From contig NZ_RBDY01000019.1 of the NCBI RefSeq assembly GCF_003626575.1, forward strand, positions 56,327-120,326: a stretch of DNA of 64,000 nucleotides, read 5' to 3'. A program made the position numbers and the translations under genes. Below, piece after piece: positions 1 to 9,187 of the stretch. Under the pieces are notes generated by a model, which did no database searches, was not told where the DNA came from, and saw nothing but the letters and a program-made list of their open reading frames with translations. How positions within the stretch are numbered: the stretch's first letter is position 1; each line of letters begins with the position of its first letter. The DNA is from Streptomyces radicis. GTDB lineage: Bacteria > Actinomycetota > Actinomycetes > Streptomycetales > Streptomycetaceae.

Positions 1-346
1 GGACGGTGCCGTCGGGGCCGATGAACGCGGGCGGCCCCGCCGGGACGAGGCCCAGCTCGCGGGCCCGCTCGGCCAGGGCGTCGGGGGCCGCGTACCCGTC
101 CACCTCGGCCTGGAGCTCCTGTCCCTCGTCGGTCAGCTCGCGGGTCTCCCTGCGCAGCTCGCTCAGCTCGAACGAGCCCTGGTTGAGCGAGGCGTTGAGG
201 AACAGCAGGGCGATCATGCCGAGGCCGAGCAGCCCCACGACGAGCAGGACGAACGGGGCGCGGGCGGCGGACGAGGAACGCGTGGGCACCAGCCCGGCGA
301 GGCGGGTCAGCCGCGTCTGGGGCCCGGGGCCTCGGGAACGGCTCAT
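1..346 (-). CDS. ftsL: FtsL-like cell division protein, C-terminus cut by window edge
   Basis: Small bitopic division protein; family members join FtsQ and FtsB in the divisome and help activate the septal FtsW/FtsI synthase. About 115 codons are visible. The protein has a basic N-terminus (MSRSRGPGPQTRL), one strong membrane span at about residues 30-55, then an E/L/R-rich helical stretch expected to form an extracytoplasmic coiled coil. The ATG overlaps the rsmH stop as ATGA, so the two genes are translationally coupled. The rsmH-ftsL order is the classical dcw arrangement, and ftsI should follow outside the window. The family is poorly conserved in sequence, so the call rests mainly on topology and position. 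Confidence 0.85.
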   Translation of the reverse strand, partial: MSRSRGPGPQTRLTRLAGLVPTRSSSAARAPFVLLVVGLLGLGMIALLFLNASLNQGSFELSELRRETRELTDEGQELQAEVDGYAAPDALAERARELGLVPAGPPAFIGPDGTV

Positions 347-1320
347 CTGACGGCCTCCCTGACGCGTTCGGCGGCGCGCAGGCGGGCGGGGGCGGCGCGG
401 CTGTTCTCGGCGAGCTCCTCCTCGCCCGGCTGCTCGGCGCCGCGGGTCAGCAGGCGCAGGCGCGGCTGGTACTGCTCGGGGATGACGGGCAGGCCGGGCG
501 GGGCCGTCGACCCGGCGCCCTCGGCCAGGGCCCGCTTGACCAGCCGGTCCTCGAGCGAGTGGTACGACAGGACCGCGACGCGGCCGCCCACGGCGAGGGC
601 GCCGATGGCGGCGGGCAGGGCGCGTTCGAGCACGCGCAGCTCGCCGTTGACCTCGATGCGCAGGGCCTGGAAGGTGCGCTTGGCGGGGTTGCCGCCGGTG
701 CGCTTGGCGGCCTGCGGCAGGGCGTCGCGGATGAGGGTGACGAGCCTGGCGGTCGAGGTCAGCGGCTCGCGGCGGCGCTCCTTGGCGATGGCGTCGACGA
801 TGCGGCGGGCGTTGCGCTCCTCGCCGTAGGCGCGCAGGACGCGGACCAACTCGCCCGGGGGGTAGGTGTTCAGGACGTCGGCTGCGCTCGGGCCCTTGGA
901 CTGGTCCATCCGCATGTCGAGGGGGGCGTCGCGGGCGTAGGCGAAGCCGCGGTCGGCCTCGTCGAGCTGCATGGACGAGACGCCGAGGTCGAAGAGCACG
1001 GCGGCCACTCGGGTGATGCCGAGGCGCGCGAGGACGTCGGGGAGCTCGTCGTAGACGGCGTGCACGAGGGTGGCGCGGTCGCCGTGCGGGGCGAGGCGCT
1101 CGCCGGCCAGCCGCAGCGCCTCGGGGTCGCGGTCGAGGGCGACGAGGCGGGCCTCGGGGAACGCGGTGAGCAGCGCCTCGCTGTGCCCGCCGAGGCCGAG
1201 GGTGCAATCGACCGCCACCGCCCCTGGGGCACGCAGCGCCGGGCCGAGCAGCTCGAGGCAGCGCCTGAGCATGACGGGGCGGTGCCGGGCCTCCGGCGGC
1301 CGGTCGTTGCTGGTCGTCAT
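343..1320 (-). CDS. rsmH: 16S rRNA (cytosine(1402)-N4)-methyltransferase RsmH
   Basis: Methylates N4 of C1402 in the decoding centre of 16S rRNA using S-adenosylmethionine (formerly MraW). The 325-residue length is normal. The SAM-binding loop is near the N-terminus (DCTLGLGGHSEALL, about residues 40-53), followed by the family motif DLGVSSMQLDEADRGFAY (about 111-128) and the RTFQALRIEVN and VLSYHSLEDR signatures. ATG at 1320 is preceded by a GGAAGG ribosome binding site. It is the first gene of the division cluster, followed by ftsL with a 4-nt overlap. No mraZ-type gene lies upstream; the next gene is a divergent carbonic anhydrase. Confidence 0.97.
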   Translation of the reverse strand: MTTSNDRPPEARHRPVMLRRCLELLGPALRAPGAVAVDCTLGLGGHSEALLTAFPEARLVALDRDPEALRLAGERLAPHGDRATLVHAVYDELPDVLARLGITRVAAVLFDLGVSSMQLDEADRGFAYARDAPLDMRMDQSKGPSAADVLNTYPPGELVRVLRAYGEERNARRIVDAIAKERRREPLTSTARLVTLIRDALPQAAKRTGGNPAKRTFQALRIEVNGELRVLERALPAAIGALAVGGRVAVLSYHSLEDRLVKRALAEGAGSTAPPGLPVIPEQYQPRLRLLTRGAEQPGEEELAENSRAAPARLRAAERVREAVR

Positions 1321-1523
1321 GTGCCTTCCGGGGGGAGGTGAGACAGGTGACGGGCGAATGACGGGCGGAAACAGTGGCCTGGTGCACGCCTCCCGGTGCG
1401 CGTCACACTAGCCCACCGGTTTCCGCGGTCACCGGACCGACCCCAGGATGCGCCAGGAAGCTGTGACCCGCATCACTCGTCCCGGCGAGACGCCTCGCTG
1501 GCGCTCGTATTACCGTCACAGAT

Positions 1524-2039
1524 ATGACGCAGACGGTCACCGATGAGCTTCTCCGGGCCAACGAACGCTACGCCGAGGCGTTCACCGACCCCGGAATGGA
1601 CGCCAGACCAGTGCGCAAGGTGGCGATCGTCGCCTGCATGGACGCCCGTCTCGACCTGCACGAGGCCCTGGGCCTCGAGCTGGGCGACTGCCACACCATC
1701 AGGAACGCCGGTGGTGTGGTCACCGACGACGTGATCCGTTCCCTGACCATCAGTCAACGGCTCCTCCAGACCCGCGCCGTGGTACTCATCCACCACACGG
1801 GGTGCGGGCTGCACGGCCTGAGCGAGGACTTCAGGCACGAGATCGAGCTCGAGGTCGGTCAGCGGCCGAACTGGGCGCTGGAATCGTTCCGCGACCTCGA
1901 CCAGGACGTGCGCCAGTCGATGGCCCGCGTGCGCACCTCCCCTTTTCTCCCGCACACTGATGACGTACGCGGCTTTGTGTTCGACGTGACGACCGGGCTG
2001 CTGCGGGAGGTCGACCCCGCGGGCACGCCGGGCCGGTGA
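1524..2039 (+). CDS. beta-class carbonic anhydrase
   Basis: Interconverts CO2 and bicarbonate in the cytoplasm. The 171-residue protein carries the beta-class zinc ligands Cys38 (in CMDAR, with the Asp40-Arg42 dyad) and His91/Cys94 (HHTGC). Spacing and size fit the short actinobacterial beta-CA type. The ATG at 1524 has no convincing Shine-Dalgarno sequence and lies just after an AT-richer patch, so a leaderless or short-leader mRNA is possible. It diverges from rsmH across about 200 bp of DNA with no other gene. Confidence 0.93.
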   Translation: MTQTVTDELLRANERYAEAFTDPGMDARPVRKVAIVACMDARLDLHEALGLELGDCHTIRNAGGVVTDDVIRSLTISQRLLQTRAVVLIHHTGCGLHGLSEDFRHEIELEVGQRPNWALESFRDLDQDVRQSMARVRTSPFLPHTDDVRGFVFDVTTGLLREVDPAGTPGR

Positions 2040-2169
2040 CGGGCGGCCCCCGCAGTGTGAAGAATGCTGCGGGGAGGCAACCGTCCGGTTCGGAATCGGT
2101 GTCCGGTTGATCGACACGGCCCGGCGGCACGTCGGGCCTGGCATGGCAAATGGGGCCGAGGAGGGCCGG

Positions 2170-3162
2170 GTGACGACCTATGAGGAGCAGACCAACCTCA
2201 CCGATCTGAGCGCCACGGCGGAGCAGGTGCGCCGCGCGGTGGAGAGCGTGATCGAGGGGAAGCCGGAGGTCGTACGGCTCTCGCTGACGGTGCTGCTCGC
2301 CGGGGGGCACCTGCTGCTCGAGGACGTGCCGGGCGTCGGCAAGACGATGCTGGCCAAGGCGCTGGCGAAGTCGATCGACTGCTCGGTGCAGCGCATCCAG
2401 TTCACGCCGGATCTGCTGCCCACCGACATCACCGGGGTCAGCGTCTACGACCAGCAGCGCAAGGAGTTCGAGTTCAAGCCGGGGGCAGTGTTCGCGCAGA
2501 TCGTCATCGGCGACGAGATCAACCGCGCCTCGCCCAAGACGCAGTCGGCGCTGCTCGAGTCGATGGAGGAGCGCCAGGTCACGGCGGACGGGCGCACCTA
2601 CGAGCTGCCGCGCCCCTTCATGGTGATCGCGACGCAGAACCCCGTGGAGATGGAGGGGACGTATCCGCTGCCCGAGGCGCAGCGGGACCGTTTCATGGCG
2701 CGGGTCTCGGTCGGCTATCCGAGCGCCGAGGCCGAGCTGCGGATGCTGGAGTCGCACGGGGGCGTCTCGCCGCTGGCGTCGCTGCGGCCCGCGGCGCACG
2801 CGAGCGACGTGATCAAGCTGATCGAGGCCGTGCGCGAGGTGCACGTGTCGGACGCGGTGCGGCGTTACGCCGTCGATCTCACCGCGGCCACCCGCGGCCA
2901 CCCCGAGCTGCGGCTCGGGGCGTCGCCGCGCGCGACGCTCCACCTGGTGCGGGCGGCCAAGGCCGCGGCGGCGCTCGCCGGGCGCGGCTTCGTGCTGCCC
3001 GACGACATCCAGCAGCTCGCGGTGCCCGTGCTGGCCCACCGGCTGCTGCCGAGCGCGCAGGCCCAGCTGAACCGGCACACCACCGAGCAGTTCGTGACCG
3101 ACATCGTGCGGCGGACCTCCGTGCCCGACCCCTACGCCGCCCAGCGCCTGCGGGGCTACTGA
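2170..3162 (+). CDS. MoxR-family AAA+ ATPase
   Basis: MoxR ATPases act as chaperones that insert cofactors or assemble complexes, often with DUF58 and transglutaminase-type membrane partners, as here. GTG at 2170 is chosen because GAGGAGG lies 5-6 nt upstream; in-frame TTG 2107 and ATG 2143 are alternatives. Walker A is PGVGKT at residues 54-59 and Walker B is IVIGDEIN near residue 115, followed by the sensor motif IATQNP and the arginine-finger region EAQRDRF. Length is 330 aa from this start. The stop overlaps the next ATG by one base (TGATG), showing coupling to the DUF58 gene. Confidence 0.93.
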   Translation: MTTYEEQTNLTDLSATAEQVRRAVESVIEGKPEVVRLSLTVLLAGGHLLLEDVPGVGKTMLAKALAKSIDCSVQRIQFTPDLLPTDITGVSVYDQQRKEFEFKPGAVFAQIVIGDEINRASPKTQSALLESMEERQVTADGRTYELPRPFMVIATQNPVEMEGTYPLPEAQRDRFMARVSVGYPSAEAELRMLESHGGVSPLASLRPAAHASDVIKLIEAVREVHVSDAVRRYAVDLTAATRGHPELRLGASPRATLHLVRAAKAAAALAGRGFVLPDDIQQLAVPVLAHRLLPSAQAQLNRHTTEQFVTDIVRRTSVPDPYAAQRLRGY

Positions 3163-4469
3163 TGGCCGAGCACCGGCCGCCCGCGGGAGCGGAGGACGAC
3201 CGGGGGCCGCTGCGGGCGGCGTTCGCCGGGCTGACCACGCGCGGCCGGTCGTTCCTCGCGGCCGGGGGCGCGGCGGCGGCGTGCGCGTATCTGCTGGGGC
3301 AGCCCGACCTGCTGCGCGTGGGGATGCTGCTCGCCGCGCTGCCCGTGCTCTGCGTGCTGGTGCTGCACGGCACCCGCAGCCGGGTGGCGGCGGCGCGGCG
3401 CCTGTCGCCCGCCCGGGTGGGCGCGGGCAGCGAGGCGCGGGTGCACCTGCGCGTGGAGAACGTCGCGCGCGTGCCCAGCGGGCTGCTGCTGCTCCAGGAC
3501 CGGGTGCCCTATGTGCTGGGGCCGAGGCCGCGGTTCGTGCTCGACCGCATCGAGCCCGGCGGGCGGCGCGAGGTGACGTACCGGATCCGCTCGGACCTGC
3601 GGGGGCGCTACCCGCTCGGGCCCCTGCAACTGCGGCTCGCCGACCCGTTCGGGATGGTGGAGCTGAGCCGGTCGTTCAACGCGTACGACGTGATGACCGT
3701 GCTGCCGCGGATCGAGTCGCTGCCGCCGGTGCGGCTCGGCGGCGACGCGGGCGGGCACGGGGACGGCAGGCAGCGCGTCATCGCGGTGGCGGGCGACGAC
3801 GACATCATCCCGCGCGACTACCGGCACGGCGACGACCTGCGGCGCGTGCACTGGCGCTCGACGGCGCACCGGGGCGCGCTCATGGTGCGGCGCGAGGAGC
3901 AGCCGCTCCAGGCGCGGTGCACCGTGCTGCTCGACACGCGGCGGCGGGCCTATGCGGGCGGCGGGCCCGAATCGGCGTTCGAACGAGCGGTGTCGGGGGC
4001 CGCCTCGGTCGTGAGCCACCTGGTGGCGCTGGGGTACGGCGCGCAGCTCGTGACCGACACCGGTCTCGCGATGCCGGGCCCCGACACCAGCACGGCCGAC
4101 ACCACCGAGGTCACCGGGCTGATCATGGACGCGCTCGCGGTGGTCGACCACTCGGCCAACGACGGGCTCGACGGGGCGCTCGGGGGCGCGCGGGGCGGCG
4201 ACACCGGGCTGCTGATCGCGTTCATCGGCGCCGTGGACGACGAGCAGATCGCCGTGCTCGGGCGGCTGAGGCAGCGGGCCACCGGCGCGGTCGCGCTGCT
4301 CGCGGCCGGTCAGTGGGACCCTGCGTACGAGGCGGACCGGCTGCGGGCGTTGGGACAGGCGGGGTGGACGGCGCTCGCGCTCCACCAGGGCGTGCCGCTC
4401 GGGCGGCTGTGGCAGCAGGCCGCGCTCGAGCTCGCGGGCGCGGGCCGGGGCGTGACCGGGCCGCGATGA
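3162..4469 (+). CDS. DUF58 membrane protein
   Basis: 435 aa. Two N-terminal hydrophobic segments (about residues 28-65) are followed by a long soluble region. The DUF58 signature is visible as DYRHGDDLRRVHWRSTAHRG (about residues 215-235). DUF58 proteins have a von Willebrand A-like fold and are the usual partners of MoxR ATPases; the biochemical role is not established. Translation is coupled to the upstream ATPase (1-nt overlap) and the gene lies only about 40 nt before the transglutaminase gene, so the three genes form one operon. Confidence 0.92.
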   Translation: MAEHRPPAGAEDDRGPLRAAFAGLTTRGRSFLAAGGAAAACAYLLGQPDLLRVGMLLAALPVLCVLVLHGTRSRVAAARRLSPARVGAGSEARVHLRVENVARVPSGLLLLQDRVPYVLGPRPRFVLDRIEPGGRREVTYRIRSDLRGRYPLGPLQLRLADPFGMVELSRSFNAYDVMTVLPRIESLPPVRLGGDAGGHGDGRQRVIAVAGDDDIIPRDYRHGDDLRRVHWRSTAHRGALMVRREEQPLQARCTVLLDTRRRAYAGGGPESAFERAVSGAASVVSHLVALGYGAQLVTDTGLAMPGPDTSTADTTEVTGLIMDALAVVDHSANDGLDGALGGARGGDTGLLIAFIGAVDDEQIAVLGRLRQRATGAVALLAAGQWDPAYEADRLRALGQAGWTALALHQGVPLGRLWQQAALELAGAGRGVTGPR

Positions 4470-4509
4470 GCCGCGGGTGCCCGATGAGCCGGAGGGATGG
4501 AACGGGCGG

Positions 4510-6903
4510 ATGAACGGCCGGATGGACAGCAGGATACGGATGGCCTGTGCGGCGTGGGTCGCCACGCTCGCCGCGGCGTGCGCGCTGCTGCCGCTGATCG
4601 ACGGCTCGGACTGGATGGTCCAGGTCGCGATCCTCTCGGCCACCCAGACGGGCATCGGGGTCCTGATGCGCTGGCGTGGCATGGCCATGCCGCTGACCGT
4701 CGCGGTGCAGGCGCTGGCGTCGCTGCTCATGCTGACCGTGGTCTCGGCGGCGGAGTACGCGGTCGGCGGGCTGCTGCCGGGGCCCGCGGCGTTCGACCGG
4801 TTCGGGCGGCTGCTCTCCGCGGGGGCCGAGGACATCGGCCGGTATGTGGTGCCCGCGCCCGCGACCGAGGGCATCAGGCTCATGGTGTTCGGCGGGGTGC
4901 TGCTGATCGGGCTGCTCGTGGACGTCCTCGCGGTGCCCATGCGCAGCGCGGCGGCGGCCGGGCTGCCGCTGCTCGCGCTGTACTCGGTGGCCGCGGGCGT
5001 CGCCCAGGACGCGTCGAGCTGGCCGTACTTCGTGACCGCGGCGGCCGGGTACCTGGTGCTGCTGCTCGCGGAGGGGCGTGAACGGCTCGGCACCTGGGGG
5101 AGGTTCTTCGGCGGGCCAGGACATGGGCGGCCGATGGGTCCGCGGGACACCGTGCTCGGCGCGGGGCCGAGGGCGCGCGCCGGGCGGCGCATCGGCGCGG
5201 TGAGCCTGGGCGTCGCCGCGCTCGCGCCCGCGCTGCTGCCGTCGCTCGGCGGCGGGCTGCTCGACCTCGACGGCGAGGGCGGCACCGGGGGCGGGGGCGG
5301 CTCGGTCTCGTCGGTGAACCCCGTGGTCGCGCTCCAGGACCAGCTCAACCAGCCCGCGGACCGCGAGATCCTGCGGTACAGGACCAACAGCCCGTCGCCC
5401 GACGAGATGTATCTGCGGCTGGTCGCGCTCGACGACTTCACGGGCGAGGAGTGGCTCTCCTCGCGCTGGCACACCCCGGTGCCCGGCGGGCCATGGGGCG
5501 TGAACGGGCTCGGCCCCGACGTCGAGACGTCGCAGGTGACCACGTCGATCGCGGCGTCGGAGAGCTACGCCCAGTCGTCGCTGCCGGTGCCGTATCCGGC
5601 GGAGTGGATCGAGACCACGGGCGGCTGGTCGTTCGACTCCGGCTCCCAGACGCTCGTGTCGAACGACTCGGGGCTGTCCGCGAGCGGGCGCGACTACGAG
5701 GTCAACCACCTGCTCGTCGAGCCCACCGCCGACCAGCTGGCCAGGGCCCCGCGGCCGCGCACCGACATCGCGCAGCACTACACGCGGGTCCCCGACAACC
5801 TGCCGCCCGAGGTCAGGGAGACCGCGCTCGAGGTCACCGGGGACGCCCGCAACGACCACGCGCGGGCGGTGGCGTTGCAGGAGTGGTTCACGGGCTCGGG
5901 CGGGTTCGCCTACGACACCGAGGTGGAGTCGGGCAGCGGCACCGAGGCGATCGTCAACTTCCTGGAGCAGAGGGAAGGATTCTGCGTCCACTTCGCCTTC
6001 ACCATGGCGGCCATGGCGCGGACGCTCGACATTCCCGCGCAGGTCGCGGTCGGGTTCACGCCGGGGACCCGGATGCCGGGCGGCACCTACTCGGTGGGCA
6101 TCCACAACGCGCACGCGTGGCCCGAGCTGTACTTCGAGGGCATCGGCTGGGTCAGGTTCGAGCCGACGCCCGGCCAGGGGAACGCGCCCGACCACACCCG
6201 GCCCGACTACGCCGCGCCCGACCAGGACGGCCCGTCGGATCCCGAGGTGCCCGAGCCCGAGCCCTCGGAGGCCGAGCCCACGCCGACGCCGACCGCGCCC
6301 GACCGCTGCGACCCCGCCGTGGACGGCGCGTGCGGGCCCCAGGAGCCGATCACGCTGGACAGCGAGGACCAGGCCGGGCTGCCCGGGTGGTGGGCCGCGC
6401 TGTGGCTCGGCGGCGGCGGCCTGGTGCTCGCGCTGCTCGGCGGGCCGCTGCTGTGGCGGACCAGGGCCAGGGCCGGGCGGCTCGCGCAGGGCGCCGGGTC
6501 GCTGGCGGCCTGGCGGGAGCTGAAGGACACCGCGTGGGATCACGGCGTGCCGCCGCAGAGCTGGGAGACGCCCCGGCAGGCGGGCGAGCGGCTGGTGCGG
6601 GTCACCGGGCTCGACGAGGAGGCCGCGGCGGCCGTGCTGCGGGTGGCCACGGCCGTGGAGGAGGAGCTGTACGCCCCGCCGGGCGCGCGGCGCGAGGAAC
6701 GCGGGCTCGCCCATGACGTGCGCACCGCGACGGCGGGCCTGCGCGCCGGGGCGAGCCGGGCCGAACGGTGGCGGGCAGTCCTTCTGCCGCGTTCCGCCAT
6801 ATGGGTGACACGACTGCTCGCCGAGCGGCGGGCCGCCCTCGTCGGACGCCTGCGGGCCAGGTCGGGGCGGATCACGGCCAGGTTCGCGCGCCGCCGGGCC
6901 TGA
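4510..6903 (+). CDS. transglutaminase-like membrane protein (TgpA/DUF3488 type)
   Basis: Third gene of the MoxR-DUF58 operon. About six hydrophobic segments fill the N-terminal third. An external transglutaminase-core domain follows, with the nucleophile in GFCVHFAF and histidine in HNAHAWPE; the third acidic position is Glu (RFEPTP) where many relatives have Asp. A Pro/Glu-rich linker leads to a further membrane span (about residues 615-640) and a cytoplasmic tail resembling DUF4129. ATG 4510 is chosen; GTG 4477 and ATG 4522 are in-frame alternatives, and GGAGGG at about 4490 does not decide between them. The likely role is envelope peptide or protein processing; the substrate is unknown. 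Confidence 0.9.
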   Translation: MNGRMDSRIRMACAAWVATLAAACALLPLIDGSDWMVQVAILSATQTGIGVLMRWRGMAMPLTVAVQALASLLMLTVVSAAEYAVGGLLPGPAAFDRFGRLLSAGAEDIGRYVVPAPATEGIRLMVFGGVLLIGLLVDVLAVPMRSAAAAGLPLLALYSVAAGVAQDASSWPYFVTAAAGYLVLLLAEGRERLGTWGRFFGGPGHGRPMGPRDTVLGAGPRARAGRRIGAVSLGVAALAPALLPSLGGGLLDLDGEGGTGGGGGSVSSVNPVVALQDQLNQPADREILRYRTNSPSPDEMYLRLVALDDFTGEEWLSSRWHTPVPGGPWGVNGLGPDVETSQVTTSIAASESYAQSSLPVPYPAEWIETTGGWSFDSGSQTLVSNDSGLSASGRDYEVNHLLVEPTADQLARAPRPRTDIAQHYTRVPDNLPPEVRETALEVTGDARNDHARAVALQEWFTGSGGFAYDTEVESGSGTEAIVNFLEQREGFCVHFAFTMAAMARTLDIPAQVAVGFTPGTRMPGGTYSVGIHNAHAWPELYFEGIGWVRFEPTPGQGNAPDHTRPDYAAPDQDGPSDPEVPEPEPSEAEPTPTPTAPDRCDPAVDGACGPQEPITLDSEDQAGLPGWWAALWLGGGGLVLALLGGPLLWRTRARAGRLAQGAGSLAAWRELKDTAWDHGVPPQSWETPRQAGERLVRVTGLDEEAAAAVLRVATAVEEELYAPPGARREERGLAHDVRTATAGLRAGASRAERWRAVLLPRSAIWVTRLLAERRAALVGRLRARSGRITARFARRRA

Positions 6904-7057
6904 GGGCGGCGGCCTCGGGGCCCCTCGCGGGGCTCTGCGGGCGCCCGGGGCGCCTGGGGCGGGGCTGTCCCGTGAGGGGCCCCGCGCGGCCCCTGGAGCG
7001 CCCATGGCGCGACCGGGGCGACCGGGGCCGCGACCCGGCCGCGAACGGCATGCAGAA

Positions 7058-7085
7058 GGGCCGCCCGGCACCTGCCGGGCGGCCC
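7058..7085. terminator. bidirectional hairpin terminator
   Basis: Perfect 13-bp inverted repeat (gggccgcccggca / tgccgggcggccc) with a 2-nt spacer, lying between the convergent ends of the transglutaminase gene and the DUF3040 gene. There is no long T-run, as is usual for Streptomyces. Confidence 0.75.
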
Positions 7086-7104
7086 TCAACGCTTCTCGTC
7101 GGCC

Positions 7105-7503
7105 TCAGTCGTCGCGCGCGTCGCGGCGTCGCTGCCAGCGCTGCTCGATCCTGTTCATCATGGAACGGCGCTGCTTCTGGCCGCGCTGCCTGCCACCCGA
7201 GCCCTCGCCGCGCGCCTGCCCCTCGCCCGCCGGAGGCGACTTGCGCCAGCCGGTCACGGCGACGACGGCACAACCGAGCATCACGAGGAAGCCCACCACG
7301 CTGAGGGCGATGAACTGGGCGACCATGCCTCCCATGAGGAGGCCGATCCCCACAAGGAAACCGGCAATCGCTTGGTAAACCCGCTTGCGGGTGTACGTGC
7401 GCAGCTCGTTTCCCTCAAGCGCTGTCGCGAATTTGGGATCTTCGGCGTACAGCGCTCGCTCCATTTGTTCGAGCATGCGCTGCTCGTGGTCCGAGAGCGG
7501 CAC
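7105..7503 (-). CDS. DUF3040 membrane protein
   Basis: 132 aa. The N-terminus MPLSDHEQRMLEQMERAL is the typical start of the actinobacterial DUF3040 family. Two membrane spans (about residues 43-62 and 65-84) are followed by a highly basic, Gly/Arg-rich tail. The function is unknown; the family is small, membrane-bound and specific to actinobacteria. It is transcribed alone, convergent with the transglutaminase operon. Confidence 0.9.
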   Translation of the reverse strand: MPLSDHEQRMLEQMERALYAEDPKFATALEGNELRTYTRKRVYQAIAGFLVGIGLLMGGMVAQFIALSVVGFLVMLGCAVVAVTGWRKSPPAGEGQARGEGSGGRQRGQKQRRSMMNRIEQRWQRRRDARDD

Positions 7504-7710
7504 GGAGTCCTCCTACTCGTCGGTCGCGGTGGCGACCCGATCCGACTCTTCCAAGGATAGGCAGGGAAGTCTCCCTGTGAAACCCACCCCTGTACGCCAA
7601 TTTCGCCCACCACACCCGGCACGCCAAGCTCCGCGGGGTTGGGAATGTCCTTCCCTCGCGAACCTCGGATCATGCCCAGCTGGTCCCTCACGATGATACG
7701 AGGAACTGGA

Positions 7711-8526
7711 CTACAGTTCGCCCGGAAGCTCGGCGAGCATATGCAGCTGTCCGGCGATCGCCCGGAACGCCGGCTGACGGGCCGCTTCCGCTTCGAGCCT
7801 GGTCAGGGCGGCGAGGGCGGCGGGCTCCGTGTCCACGAGCGAGCCCGGCACCAGATCGGCGAAGACACGGATGCCGTGCGCCTCCCCCGGCACCAGGCCC
7901 GCCTCGCTCACCAGCGACGTCAGCCCCTCCACGGTGAAACGGTGCGGCACCGGGTCAGCCTCGCCCCAGCGCCCCGCCGGGTCGGCGAGCGCCCTGCGGG
8001 CCTCGGAGAACCGCCCGGCCAGCGCCCGCGAGAGCACCGCGCCGCCGACTCCCGCCACCAGCAGGCTCACCGTGCCGCCGCTCCCGCGCAGCGCGCCGAC
8101 CACCGAGGCCAGCGCGGCGGCGGGCTCCTCCACATACTCGAGCACGCCGTGGCACAGCACCACGTCGAACGCGTCGCGCCCGGCGACGCTCAGCAGGTCC
8201 TGGGTGTCCCCCTGGACGCCGCGGACCCTGCCGCCCTCCGCCGAGTCCCATGAGACGCCCTCCTCGGCCGCCCTGCGCCCGAGCGCGAACAGCGCGTCGG
8301 GGCTGGGGTCGACCACGGTGACCCGGTGGCCGAGCCCGGCCAGGGGAACGGCGAAGCTGCCGCTGCCGCCCCCGGTGTCGAGGACGTCGAGCACCGGCCG
8401 CCCCGCGGCCTCGGCGCGCCGCGCGACCGCCCGCCGCAGCACCTCCCAGGCCACCCCCGCGCGCAGCGCGGCGTGCGGTCCCGGCACGGGGCCGCCCGGG
8501 GCGCTGACCCTCGACTCTGACGGCAT
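7711..8526 (-). CDS. class I SAM-dependent methyltransferase
   Basis: 271 aa. Motif I (VLDTGGGSGSFAVPLA, about residues 46-61), the acidic post-I residue (VTVVDPSP) and motif IV (FDVVLCHGVLEYVEEP) show a Rossmann-type SAM methyltransferase. Similar proteins at this locus in other Streptomyces are annotated only as methyltransferases. The substrate cannot be read from the sequence; the overall pattern resembles small-molecule enzymes such as the UbiE/SmtA group. The next gene on the same strand ends 44 nt upstream of its start, so the HEPN gene and this gene may be co-transcribed. Confidence 0.9.
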   Translation of the reverse strand: MPSESRVSAPGGPVPGPHAALRAGVAWEVLRRAVARRAEAAGRPVLDVLDTGGGSGSFAVPLAGLGHRVTVVDPSPDALFALGRRAAEEGVSWDSAEGGRVRGVQGDTQDLLSVAGRDAFDVVLCHGVLEYVEEPAAALASVVGALRGSGGTVSLLVAGVGGAVLSRALAGRFSEARRALADPAGRWGEADPVPHRFTVEGLTSLVSEAGLVPGEAHGIRVFADLVPGSLVDTEPAALAALTRLEAEAARQPAFRAIAGQLHMLAELPGEL

Positions 8527-8570
8527 GGTGGTGGTGCTCCTCGGTGTGGCCTGACGGGGGCCTCACCACC

Positions 8571-9050
8571 CTACTTGCCGCCCCGCTCCCCCTGCCCGCC
8601 CCGCTCGCGGTCGGCGCGCAGCATCGGCTGGCGCACCAGCTTCTCCTCCACCAGGCGCACGAAGAACCCGGCGGCCCGCGCCAGCTCGTCGGCGTCGGCC
8701 CGGGAGACAACCCCCCTGATCCCGGCGTCTATGCGGGCCCGCCGCTCCGCGCTCGCGGCGAACAGCACGCCCCACTCGGCCAGCTCGGGGGCTATCTCCG
8801 GCAGCACCTCCCACACGCCACGGATCCGGCGCCGCCCGCGGGCCGTCGGCTCGGGGCGGCCCCTGACGGCGAGCACGGCCGCGGCCGCGCGCAGCGCGGC
8901 GAGGTGGGCGGTCACATAGGACTCGCCGGGGTCGGTGAGCGCGGCCGCCTCGTCGAGGCCGCGCTCCGCCTTGGCGAGCAGGTCGAGCGCGGCCGGCGGC
9001 GCGGGAGCCCGGCGCGGCACAGGGTGCACATCGGTCGGGAGTCCGTTCAT
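8571..9050 (-). CDS. SAV_6107-type HEPN-domain protein
   Basis: 159 aa, Ala/Arg-rich and all-helical in appearance. The pattern LLAKAERGLDEA...YVTAHLAALRAAAAVLAVRG matches the actinobacterial SAV_6107 family, which is classed with HEPN domains. The HEPN ribonuclease signature (Arg-x4-6-His) is not obvious, so this need not be a toxin. The ATG at 9050 has a good GGAGG upstream; longer in-frame readings lack support. No nucleotidyltransferase (MNT) partner lies next to it. Confidence 0.8.
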   Translation of the reverse strand: MNGLPTDVHPVPRRAPAPPAALDLLAKAERGLDEAAALTDPGESYVTAHLAALRAAAAVLAVRGRPEPTARGRRRIRGVWEVLPEIAPELAEWGVLFAASAERRARIDAGIRGVVSRADADELARAAGFFVRLVEEKLVRQPMLRADRERGGQGERGGK

Positions 9051-9187
9051 GACGAGCCTCCAGTCAGTCGTCACTCGCGTCGTACAGCGTCGTGTGCGGA
9101 AGCCAGCGTGTGCTGATTCCGCGCGGATTGCGCATCTGTGCACATGGTGACCCATGGCACTGACAATCCGTCGGGAGTGGCCTTGAC

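Noticed and set aside
559..1341. Plus-strand 260-codon frame over rsmH
   Set aside because: Shadow of the certain rsmH gene, with low-complexity Ala/Gly/Val translation and no ribosome site.
3156..5543. Very long minus-strand frame opposite the DUF58 and transglutaminase genes
   Set aside because: The opposite strand encodes recognised proteins with conserved motifs; this frame translates to Pro/Arg/His-rich sequence only.
8571..9050. HEPN protein as a toxin-antitoxin system
   Set aside because: No partner gene and no clear catalytic Arg-x4-6-His motif; neighbours are unrelated housekeeping-type genes.
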